From positions 1,364,001-1,428,000 of the forward strand of contig CAKJVC010000150.1 of the NCBI GenBank assembly GCA_918026815.1: 64,000 bases of DNA, written 5' to 3'. Source of the stretch: Chalara sp. BL73. Its lineage: Eukaryota > Ascomycota > Leotiomycetes > Helotiales. The notes under the pieces are model-generated. The model did not search any database. It had not been told where the DNA came from and saw only the letters and a list, made by a program, of their open reading frames with translations. Positions 11,866 to 22,400 of the stretch are shown here, one piece after another (the first letter of the stretch is position 1; each line of letters begins with the position of its first letter). A program made the position numbers and the translations under genes.

Positions 11866-12138
11866 ATACATGCACTCATTTCCAACTGTTCTGTTGGTCT
11901 AACCGTCCGTCCGACCCTGGATTGTGGTCCCAAGCCCCGACCGAGTATTGCTGGTGAGTGCAGGAAGGTGAGAGACAGCTCACTGGAGGGCCTGGAGGAA
12001 CTCGTTGGTGCAGTCAAAAGATCGCCGGATGCTTATTACCATATCCCATATAGCTTTCCAAACCTGATTTCTCGGGATACGCACCACCCCTTTTTTCTTA
12101 TCGCAACAACCATATTACAACACAACTACTAAGCTTTT

Positions 12139-12312
12139 TGTCACGGCACGAGCTGTGGATCTACAGATACAGAGGGCAGCGGTGGTACTATTCGAGAATC
12201 TATAGCTGAGGAAGGAAGAAGGAGCTCGAGGAGAGCAGGCTATATATACACGAGGCGCTCGGAGAGCTCGCCTAATATGGGTCACGTGTGATTGGGAGCA
12301 AGCGACGTGACA
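12139..12312 (-). repeat. LTR-like repeat, family A (inverted copy 1)
   Basis: This 174-bp segment begins TGTCACG and ends CGTGACA. It is closely similar, in reverse complement, to 18727-18899. Shared blocks include the TATA-like tatatatagcctgctctcc and the segment ctatagattctcg. A TATA box and inverted terminal bases fit a solo LTR, but no target-site duplication is clear. Confidence 0.75.
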
Positions 12313-12659
12313 TTTATTATATGAACGTTGATTGTTTTTTGAGTGTGCACCCTGAAAAATCAGGATTTGGAAAGCTATATAGGATATGGTAATATTGGCC
12401 CGCCGGTGACTGCATAACCCTGATTGGGGGTGATAAATTGGCTCTGTGTACCGAGATCGTAGGGGCCAGCCGCCCTGCTTGCAAGGGTCCTGCAGATTTG
12501 CGATCTTTAGCGTGCGCTCCCGTAGCCGAGGTGGGGTGATCTGACGGTAGGTGGGGGCGCGGAGAGAGAGGCCGGAGCCGTGCCAAGAGCGGGTAGCTGT
12601 AATGATTGATTGGTTGATTCACACCACGTCGTCTACAGATAAGGAGGCATACCATATAT

Positions 12660-12913
12660 AGTATGACATTTCATCTTGACCTCCATCTCGGCCTCAGCAT
12701 CGAATCGAACTACTGAGTCTTCCGAGTCTCAACTTCACCGTCATCGAAGACTCTCAGCCTCAGCGTCAGCCTTGCACTGATCAGGCTCCATCTTCATCTC
12801 AGCCTCGCCTTGTATCGAACCATACACTCCTCCAATCTCGATCTTGCCCTCCCTTCTCCACTTCCCAAATCCCTAACAGACTCAAGAGGCAAGCCGTCCG
12901 CTGAACCACCGCC
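12660..12913 (+). promoter_or_regulatory. Pyrimidine-rich 5' leader of the HD-domain gene
   Basis: The 250 bp before the ATG at 12914 are rich in CTC and TC runs on the coding strand, as is common just upstream of fungal transcription starts. The ATG sits in a good context (accgccATGG). Confidence 0.4.
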
Positions 12914-14312
12914 ATGGCTTCTCTCCAAGCCGAACTCCACGGGACCACTTTACCCTTCCTCCATCTGATGGATGTTCTGAAGCACTTACCCCGTACAGGG
13001 TGGTTACGAACAATCGGCCATCCAGAGAGTGTAGCTTCCCACATGTACCGGATGGCCCTTATGGCTATGACCGCACCAGTATGTCCCTCCCCACGATGCT
13101 TCTATTATCACCTGACTAACATCAATTACAGAAGGGATTAGACCGGGACAAATGCATCAAGCTGGCCATAACCCACGACATGGGAGAGGCACTCGCAGGA
13201 GACCTGACCCCACACGACGGCGTGTCCAAAGGCAGTTCAAGCCCTCCACCTCATGTCGCATCACAAATCTAACAGGTCCCCAGCGGAGAAATTTAAACTA
13301 GAAAAATTCGGCTTCAAGTACATTCAAAGTTTATTGAAGAAAGTCAACCCCGAACTCGGCCAGGAATTAATGGACCTCTGGGTTGAGTTTGAGGACAGCA
13401 AGACCCCAGAAGCGAAATGGATGCATGAGATCGACAAGTTCGAATGCATGATCCAAGCCCACGACTATGAGCAGCAAACCTACGGCGAGAAAGACCTAGA
13501 AGAATTCCAAGGCCCTTACAATGCAGCCGAAATCGTCTCACCCAAAGCCAAAGATGATCTGAGATTACTGACTCTCGAGCGAAAAGCTCATTTCGCGAAC
13601 CGAGCCCAAACTTTACCCCTCATTTTCCTCATCGGTACGTAAATCCTCGGCTTTCCTAAGACAAGCCTCCGCACAATTGCTAATAGAAACATAGACGTTC
13701 CAGGTTCCGGAGAAAAGGGACAAGCAGATCTCCTTGCCACAGACGGCAAATTCAGGGTCGTTGACGTCGAAGCCCTCATCCAAGAAAAATCCCAGGACGG
13801 GGCGTATCTCCACCACGAGTACCTAGCCGAGTGCATCGAGAACACTGTGCGTCCTCCGACCATCCTGGTTGTCGGCCTGCTGGAAGAGAAGATCAAGGAA
13901 GTGGCTGATGGAAGCAAGAACTGGGTCGTCGTGGTCGGATTCCCGGATAGCATGCAACAGCTGATTGGGTTTCGACGACAGGTAAACCCTCCGAATTCCT
14001 AGGCTATATTGACGATGCTGATATTAGAGTAGGTCCAGAAGAATACGTATACCCTGCTACTAAGATCCTCAAGTAAAGCCGCGGACCTCTCCGAGAAGAA
14101 GTACACGGCTGCAACTCGAGACATGAAGGAGTTGGAGGCTGATCTTGGTACTGTCGAGGGCTACTTTAAACCGGTATATTCGACCCAATATTTCACCCAG
14201 AACCATCTAACGCTATCTACAGGTTGACGCTGATGGTTCCCCCGAAACTGTCTACGGTAAAGTCAAAGAGGCAATGCTTAGTTTCACGAAACATAAGGAC
14301 GGCGAGGAATAG
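12914..14312 (+). CDS. HD-domain phosphohydrolase (HDDC2-like) fused to adenylate-kinase-like domain
   Basis: Six exons: 12914-13078, 13132-13234, 13284-13634, 13695-13981, 14033-14173 and 14223-14312, 378 codons plus stop. Residues 1-150 follow the HDDC2/YGK1 family of 5'-deoxynucleotidases: His43, the HD pair at 70-71 ([15 protein letters not shown]), PHDGVSK, and [14 protein letters not shown]. From about residue 205 the chain resembles an adenylate/UMP kinase: [13 protein letters not shown] in place of GGPGSGKGT, and [12 protein letters not shown] in place of GFPR. The P-loop lysine is displaced, so the kinase half may be inactive or regulatory. The second intron has a weak donor (GTTCAA) and sits where the conserved VSKEEK segment is altered. 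That splice is the least certain part of the model. Confidence 0.75.
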
Positions 14313-15531
14313 ACGCATTGAAAAGTGCTTACTTTCGCGATAATTCAATTCGATGATTGCTTCAGCTCGACACACCGTTGAGATTCCCTTTGCATTTCTC
14401 AGCGATATAAAAATTCGGTTAGCGAGTTGCTCTACCAAATTACACTACCTTCCACACGAATGCAATGACGTGACAATTATCTTGGACACTTCGTGGGTAG
14501 CTCTCGGAGCACAGGCGTCGATCAATGTGTCGATTCCGGCAAAAGTCCTTGATCCCTTGCCTTGTGTCCGGGGCGTGACATCTTCGGATTCATTAAAGAC
14601 ATCTCAAGAACATGGTAATCTGGGTGATCCACAACTATAGTATCTTGATCAACATCCTCTGGACTGTCTTCAGCAGATGTGCTGGCATTCCGATAAGGCC
14701 TGAGGGAGTGTCAGGAATCGGGTTACGTAGGTAGTCCAAAAAGCTAGAAATCTTTTACCTATATATTACAGCCCATAACCGTAGAGAATACAACCACCGT
14801 AACGCTACTAATAGGCCTGTATTCTATAGTTGTGACATCTTTGCCGATCCTCCAATTGATCCTCTAATTAAGAGATCCTATTTCTGACAAATTGTGTCAA
14901 ACCCTGTTTAAGAGGATACAGTCTATAACCAAGTTGCACCACCCAAGGGCAGAAAAGGGGAAGCTATTGTGGTATTTCAAACTAGTTGATATATGCTCAA
15001 GATGTGGAGCAAACACCTAACCCGCTGACACGGAAATGGATATGATATGCAGTTACGAAAAAGATAGCTATCACTAGACGCAGGGATAGATATGGCGGAC
15101 GAGGTGATAAAGGACAATATAGCGCACTGAATTGAAACTTGTTTAAGCATGTTACCTCTCATCTACATGCTCCAAGACTTCTGAAAGAAAATGCAATTCC
15201 ATGAACTAGGACCTCGGCGAGTTCTTTATTCTACCCTCAACAGCATTCTTAGGAGGCGTGCCTTTGGCTGGCGTAGATTTTCGACGTTAATTTGAAACCC
15301 CGTTTATGCCGTCTCTGCAGACCTCCCTGGGCGCCTCTCTGCTGCCAACGGGGATATGGCGCACGGGCAGAATAGCGTATCTGAGAACCGAGCTCTAGGC
15401 CCCAATCCTTCTCGGTTTGTTGTTCCCATGCCAGCTTTTGGTCAGAGAGCTTGCAATAATATCCAATTCCAAATCAGCTACTCATCGCTACAACTACATA
15501 ACAGAAGCGCCTTATAAGGATCCCTGGCTGA
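14313..15531. other. Spacer with a family B repeat
   Basis: The spacer separates the convergent ends of the HD-domain gene and the APC3 gene. It contains one copy of a dispersed repeat (14755-14889) and otherwise short random frames. Confidence 0.5.
14755..14889 (+). repeat. Dispersed repeat family B, copy 1
   Basis: It aligns by eye with 19087-19234 and 52312-52438 in the same orientation. Shared anchors are a gtaacgc block, gatcctctaatt and the end tatttctgaca. Copy 1 is the most diverged. Confidence 0.55.
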
Positions 15532-18193
15532 TTAACACATGTCTCCATCACCATCCTCGCGTTGTTCCAGAGCGTGAATTTCTTCTTTGATTGCAGAGCT
15601 AGCCTGGTTCGGTTGATTAGTTCCTGTATGGCTAAGCCGATAGAACAAATGGGTCAACCTACCATCGGATCCAAGGCAATTGCAGCTGTGTAACTTTGAA
15701 GCGCGCTGCTTCGGTCTAGATTCCTGCGGTGTAATCGCCCTAGTAGAATATAAATATCGGCTCTGTTCGGTGCAAGGTTTTTCAGCAGTATTAATTCGGC
15801 AAGAGCGCCTTTCACATCTTGTTGTTGAAGAAGGATGCATGCGTTCCTCTCGCGGGCGAAGATGGCGCTGGGTGATATCGCGCAGGCTCTATTGTAGTAT
15901 TTCATCGCGTCCTCTGGCTGCTTCCTTTTTTCAAGCATCTAAAGTATTTACAGCTCAGAACATGATCCGCAGCAAAATTGTTAGGTTTCTCATTAATAAT
16001 ATAGGATCACGTACCATTCCAATACACCCAAGTAGGGTAGCATTTTCCGGGTTGATTTCCAGCGCAATACGAAAATACCTTTCTGCTACATCATGTTTGC
16101 CAAGCTTTTGATAGGCACGCCCTAACCCATACAAAGCATTGTAATGTCTACGATGTACAGCAATACCACGTTGATAGATGTGGATAGCATTATTGTATTC
16201 TTCGTTCATGACGAATTCGTGGCCTTGCAAGGTGAACGCATACGCGAACTTTGGGTCCAGTTGCGAAGCCCTCTTAAAGCATTTAAGAGCCCTATCATGA
16301 TCGCGTTCAAGTGAGAATGAATTGCCAATAGCACACCACGTCTGCGGCGATAAGCGGTCGAGGTCCCAAAGCTCATGAGAAAGGAAAGCAAGATCCACAT
16401 CCCTCTTCAAGTGCCACAATGCCGTTGAGAATATGTCCATATCTTCTATGCGGGTAGGAGCAACAGCCCGCACTTTTGAGAAAGCCTTTGCAGCCTCTGC
16501 GTAGGAGGTTTGCTCAAAGTGGGCACGCGCTATCTTAGAGAGGACCCAGGCAGTCTCCCTTTGAGCGCTAGGAATCGAATAGAACATTTGAAGAGCTTTT
16601 TGGCACTGGAACTGTGACAAGAAGAAATAACCTGCGCCTAGTTTCTTCAGGAGACCCAAGAGCCAACAAAGGCTCTCTTGACGTATTTGGGTCTCTGGGA
16701 GATCAGCCTTCGGCATTACATGTAAATTTTCCGTCACAGTTGGTAATCCTTCAGATGTCCCTGGTGTCTGGCTCGTATTTTGGCTTGAAGCCTTCGATTT
16801 CAAGCCATATCGCTTTGACATAGGTGTTCTCGGCTGTCTAAGTTCGCGGCTTTCTTTCATACCTAGCCTACTCCCATATGATGTCTTGTTTGCTGTCCAA
16901 GATTGGTGTATTAATCGTGTACTTCTCCTAGTTGCTATTGGCTCTGAGTTGTCCCTCATTGGCACAGCTTGACCCGATATGGTTCGTTTTCGATCTAGCA
17001 GTATTGATGAAATACTAGAGCGCCTCGTTGGGTCATCCAAAATGTGATCATTCTCGGTGTTGTGGATCGACCGACTCAATTTTGTAGGTTTTGACTATGT
17101 CTGTTGATGAGTAGCTGCTGCTTCTATTCCTGAGGGTATCCTTTGTTTCTGCGGAGCCCTGGAAACATCCAATCTCATGGTAGTCAAATCAGCAGCTTGA
17201 ATTTCCCCCACAGAGTGAGAAACTGGACCGTGCGATCTATTCGGCGTTTCCAAAGCTTTCGAGCTTAAGGCTGTTCCATTTCTTGAGGCGTGAAAGGAGA
17301 GGTTGCCATAGTTTCCCTTAGCTCTGTGAAGGAACTCAGAATTTCCAGAGCCGTCTTGGATATTGTGTCGGGTCGATGTTTGGAAGGGATCACTGGGTAA
17401 GGAATTCTTAACTGGATTACAGTTTGTGGCTTGTGGTTCAAATCTTTTGTTTGACAAAGGCTCAATAAACGAAGAGGCGTCGGCGCTCGTAGCGGCAGAC
17501 TCAGATAATGATGTAATCATTTCTGGGCTCAGCTCGAAAATGTTTTGGACCTGTATCTTAGCTCCTAAATATCGTCAGCTATTTCTAAGGTGAATACCTT
17601 CCTTTTTGCGATCAGGTTATGTTACTTGCCAACGTCACAAAGGCTCGTAAATGTATCCCAGATGAAAGGATTTAGCTTAGACGACCTGGCATAGGAGTCA
17701 ACAGCCAACTGCGTGTTTTTATATCCCTCATACAGCTGGCCTAGCAAAAATAATATTGCCGCTGTATCTGGGGAACATTGTCGATGTGTTTTCGAGTGCT
17801 TATCTTGGGGCAACATGTCAGCTAAATATTTTGCTAGGAACGTAGGGTTTAAGTACCCCAGTTGTTTGTCTCGCCCCATGATTTTCTGTTGGTCTCAAGG
17901 GCATTTATTCCATCTCGAAAACGCCCAAGCCCCAGGCAAGACTGAGCAAAAATATACGCACAACCTAGATGTTGGTCCTCTAGAGCAAATTTCTCGCTGT
18001 GCTTAGCTGCTAAGCCCAACTGATTTAGACGTAGATGACAAAGGGAGAGGAGGTATGCTGCTTCAGGAGAGTGTGGTTCGTGTGCATAGAGTCTTGTGGC
18101 AAGAAATAACGCGTTCGACACAATATTGTTATCAAGGGAGTAGTAGATAAAGTGCTCTAGATAGCTGGAAGTGTACGGATTGGCTGGTGGCAT
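15532..18193 (-). CDS. cdc27: Anaphase-promoting complex subunit 3 (Cdc27/BimA), with one in-frame TAG
   Basis: Exons (complement): 17857-18193, 17630-17803, 16015-17564, 15663-15938 and 15532-15603, 802 codons plus stop, close to the usual length of fungal BimA. The start LEHFIYYSLDNN, NALFLATRLYAHEP and AAYLLSLCHLRL is the APC3 N-terminus. TPR units follow from about residue 400, including QTWCAIGNSFSLERDHDRAL and YNALYGLGRAYQKLGK, and the C-terminus is the usual acidic tail. APC3 is a scaffold TPR subunit that binds Cdh1/Cdc20 in the anaphase-promoting ubiquitin ligase. The intron at 17565-17629 has a GC donor (GCAAGT). A TAG at 17095-17097 lies in the unconserved linker; an intron with a poor donor (GTCAAA) could remove it, otherwise the gene is broken. 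The ATG at 18193 matches family starts better than 18223. Confidence 0.8.
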
Positions 18194-18726
18194 GATGGAG
18201 GTTGAAGTTGATGGCACAACCATGATGAAGGAGCGGCGGGCTATAATCAGAATAAATAACCGATTTGGGCAGAGTAATAACCCGATATTCAATATCAACT
18301 ATGTTGCTGGGGTAACGGGCAGTCACCCTTAAACTATTAAACCTATTACAGAAATATGGAGGAATATTCTTACGACATAAATTTAATCTAAACTTTAACT
18401 TCACTTCTATAACAAATATCATGCTGAGGAAGCTCGAAATAATCTTAAAGTAAATTGCAAGGCTGGCAATCAGAACTCTGTTTCAGGAAGATTTCGTTAT
18501 ATTTATAGACCCAACAAGTCCCCTGTTGATAATTAGGTAGAGGATGTTATTGTTATTTCTGCGTTAGCACTGGTGGCCCGGCAATCGCCGTGCGCAGCCT
18601 TTCCATACACTACACAATGACAACAGCAATGACACGAGAATAGAAAAAGAGGCTATATTTAAGCCTGTAGACTCTATAGAAGCAAAATGCCTAGCAGAGA
18701 TCTTTTCATGGATCTTTTACAGGAAC
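18194..18726. other. Upstream region of APC3
   Basis: No gene is visible. The stretch holds the APC3 promoter and ends at a family A repeat. Confidence 0.4.
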
Positions 18727-18899
18727 TGTCACGTCCCTTCTCTGGAGCACACGTGATCTATATTAGCCGAGCTCTTTGAGCCCCTCGTGTATATATAGCC
18801 TGCTCTCCTCGAGCTCCTTCTTCCTTCCTCAGCTATAGATTCTCGTATGATACCATCGTTGCCCTCTGTATCTGTAGATCCACAGCGCGTGTCGTGACA
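18727..18899 (+). repeat. LTR-like repeat, family A (copy 2)
   Basis: This 173-bp segment begins TGTCACG and ends CGTGACA, with the TATA-like gtatatatagcctg in the middle. It is the reverse complement of 12139-12312 apart from scattered changes. Confidence 0.75.
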
Positions 18900-19086
18900 G
18901 AGTTGTTACACTCACTGTCATGGAAAAGCACAGGCCTTCAGCTTGCCAAGCTCGCCAAGCATGCGGAACCTCCTATTTTTTAGTGACGAGCTCCTTCTCA
19001 GCTCTCCTGTTCTCAAGACAACAATATCATCATGATATCTCTGCGCACGCGTCCCACGCATACTAAGCTCATGAGTGAACCTAGTC

Positions 19087-19234
19087 TGTGACACTCACGC
19101 ACACACACAGATTACAGCCGGAATTGTAGAAAATATCATCATCTGTAACGCTCCTGCAAACCCGTATTCCCATCGCCGTGATACCCTCACAGATCCTCTA
19201 ATTGATTCCCTGCCTAATAGACCCTATTTCTAAC
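19087..19234 (+). repeat. Dispersed repeat family B, copy 2
   Basis: It shares atcatcatctgtaacgc, tcgccgtgataccctc and the end tatttctaaca with the copy at 52312-52438. It lies just downstream of a family A copy. Confidence 0.65.
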
Positions 19235-19467
19235 AGTCCTGAAAGGACCCACAACTCACATGATCCAGTGTTCACGTGATTCTATATACATGCGTCCAGA
19301 CAATGCATATACATCTTTGAAATAAGTGCTTTGTTTTTGACTTTTAGTATAAGGTTGTGCTTCAGTAACCAAATTCTCCCGTGTCTGTGGTTCCCGGACG
19401 CATGATGAGACACGATAAGAACATATTGCAGCTCCACTGGCCATATTAATCATGATTCCCTGACCTC

Positions 19468-22400
19468 CTAAACTCCGAGACTTGCACACTTAACAACAGC
19501 GACCTCCCCATTCCTTGGGCACAGAACCGTTCCATCTGCCATCACTTCACAGAGCGATACACAATCAGGACTTATCCAATCTCCAGGAAGGAAGAAATGC
19601 TGCTTCAACTCTGCTATCCCAGCTACGCCATCTAAAGGGCCCCTCCTGGTGCTGCTACTTACACGACGATGGGCCACCGAAGATGCGGAAATTTCGGCTC
19701 TACGGTGAAGGTGTGAAAGCCTCGGAGTATGCGAGGTTAGTGAAGGGCTATATGGAAGTTTCCAGGAACATAGCCAGTAATCCTTATCTAGAAATACGAG
19801 ACGGTCGCGGGACAGGAAGGCTAAGGGGATCTCGATATGACTTGCGATATTTTCAGGCAAGATAAAGGGCTCGACTTCGTTGATATCGCTCGTTATAGAG
19901 AGTGATGAAGTCTCGAAGAGTAACACGGACCTCTGGTTCTGAATATGGTGATGAGTTGTGGAAGTGTGTGCGAATTGCACTAAGAGAAAGGTCTTATCGG
20001 CAGTAGGAAGCACGCGTTCAACGATATCGCATATATTCTGTGGGTTTCTTGGAGAAGGCTCCGTCTGTGCAAAATAATTGTTGATAAGAGAAGGGCTGTC
20101 ACTTGAAATTGCTTCTTTGACTGACTCCGCAATGGTTTGGTCCTGAGGCGGAAATGGTGAAGGTGATGTGTTGTCCGGTATGAGAGACTCTGCTTGAGAG
20201 AAGGGATTGGTGAAATCTTTCTCCTTGTTAGGGAAAGGAGATTTGAACGAGAATGACTGCACTGGAGAAAGCTCTATCCATGACCAAATGTTGATGGTTT
20301 CGTGCCCGATCTCTATCAATAATTTTGTATCCAAAGGGTGATTTAGCCATTTGCTTTGTAGTGAGGCCGCCGACGTGGAACCGAAAGTACGAGACAATGT
20401 GACGGTCTTTGATACAAGCGAGATATTTGAGAGAGTTGATGATGTGTACAGAAGAAGTGTACTTGAGTCAGGGCTGAAGAGAAGTTGCAGAATTGGTCCT
20501 TGTGAGGTATTACCTCGAATTTCCAGTATCGATTCCACGATCCAAGTTCCGGTTGAGTTCGTGCTATGCATGATCCTTTTCACGAAGACCCGCCCACCCA
20601 AGTCTGCGAATGCAACGAATACCCCATCTTCACTCCATGCGATCTGCTCTGTGGTCATAAATGCTTCGGACATACCCAGTTCCATAATCTTACCCCTTCG
20701 GGCCTCAAAGAGTTCGGTGGTGCCATCTTCTCTGCCAATACAATAAAGCACCCCGTGAGGTTGAGCTGCTAGTACAGTGACTGGATCAATCTTGCTTGAC
20801 AAACTCTCAGCCACGCTTGAGCAGTGTCCAAAGCTTCCCACATCGCTTGCAGTGTCGCTTCCGCTTCCTTTTTCTGATAGCTCTGACAATCTAATCAATG
20901 CATTTGGCTCCCATATATTTCCATATGTCCCACGGATATCATAGAAGCGTCTAGAATCAGGACTAAAGACGATATCCAGAACGAGGTCTTGACTCATTAA
21001 TTTGTACATAAGGGTAAATTCCTGGGTGCTGAAAAGTTTGATGTTTCCCCTAGCATCACCAGTAGCAAGGAAATTCCCGTCGGCACTGACAACTATTCTC
21101 GAAGCGCCAGCTCTAATTTCCTTGCTTTCATCGCCGTAAGGATGCCATTTAAAGATGATACCCTCAGAATATAATCCGATGACTTCGCTAGTATAAGGAT
21201 GCCAAGTCAATTGGATTACCTCACCCCATGCATCCTCAGAGGTGCTCAAGTGGTGGGTGTTGCGTACATAATGATTAATTGGCTCTGGGCCGTCGACTTC
21301 CCAGACAGAGAGAGGATGACCTCGATAGCCAAGCGCAACTTGAGATCCATCAGGGCTGAGAGCCATACAGTTTGGAGAGTTGATGATAGATCCTCCTACT
21401 TCTTGTTCGTCCAATTCGGCTATGACGTGCCAACTAGCTGGCGACGCACTGATCGAGATTGACCAGATTCGTCCATCATCAGCCCCTAGCAAAATCGTAT
21501 CGTCTTCATCCGTAAAAAGCAATGCGAGTGGTTTAGGGCGTCCAGGTGGATTATTTGATCGTGTAATGCATTTACCTGAGGACAGATCCCAAACCTTCGT
21601 CGAAGCGTATCCGTAGGTTGCTAATAATGTTCCTGTGGCGTTGGCTACCATCAAGCGCAGACGCTCGCCATGTTGAACTTCACGAACCTGCTCAAAGGTA
21701 GAGGAATGGTAAACAATGATGTTACCGGCGGGAGTCATCACTAGGATCTTGCTACCTGCGGTCAAAATCCTCGAAGCGTAAGTCTCTGCGCCAAATGACA
21801 AACGACCCAATAAATCATCCCAACCAGTTATAGACAGACCAGATACTATCAAGTTCTTCGACTCCTTATGGCCAAACTGCCGATACATGATTGAATCCTG
21901 GGGACAGAATGGTGGTATAGATTTGTATATTGAGCCGGGGCTTTTGATGAGATTGGACCCGAACTTCCCAACAACTTTGACCAAATCGACGGCCCAGCTT
22001 TCCACAATCTCTCTTTCTGAGATCTGACGGTCCAGAGGCATTGTTTCCAAGTCCAATTCCAGCCTTTTAAGGGCGAAAGTATGTAGGTGAACTGAGGCAG
22101 AGACTAGAACACGTAGTTGATCCGTTTCGGCGAGGATATGGATCCAAGTCAAAATACAAGGGCCTTTGAGAAATTTAATGACAGTATCGAGAACCTCCGA
22201 ATTGAGAGAGCTTGAACAGAGATGTGAGAACCAGGACGTTGCAGCATAGTCGAGGAATTCTGGGACCTGGCCCCTGTTAATCTTAGTACGAAGTCCAGGT
22301 TCCAAAAGACAAGACAAACAACGCATAAATAACCGCTCGTGAGCAACCTTTCGGTCAAGGCTGAAAGCTCGTTTTGGATCTAAAAGATATTCTCGAGCCG

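Larger units (their letters stand above)
10075..12138. other. Gene-poor stretch
   Basis: Apart from the small kinase-like remnant and a microsatellite at 11819, I see only short random frames. The sequence contains no convincing gene or RNA. Confidence 0.5.

Noticed and set aside
12799..13044. Minus-strand frame over the first exon of the HD gene
   Set aside because: A shadow of the plus-strand coding exon, which carries the HD motifs.
12139..18899. The two family A copies as LTRs of one element
   Set aside because: They are inverted, not direct, and the interior holds housekeeping-type genes instead of gag-pol.
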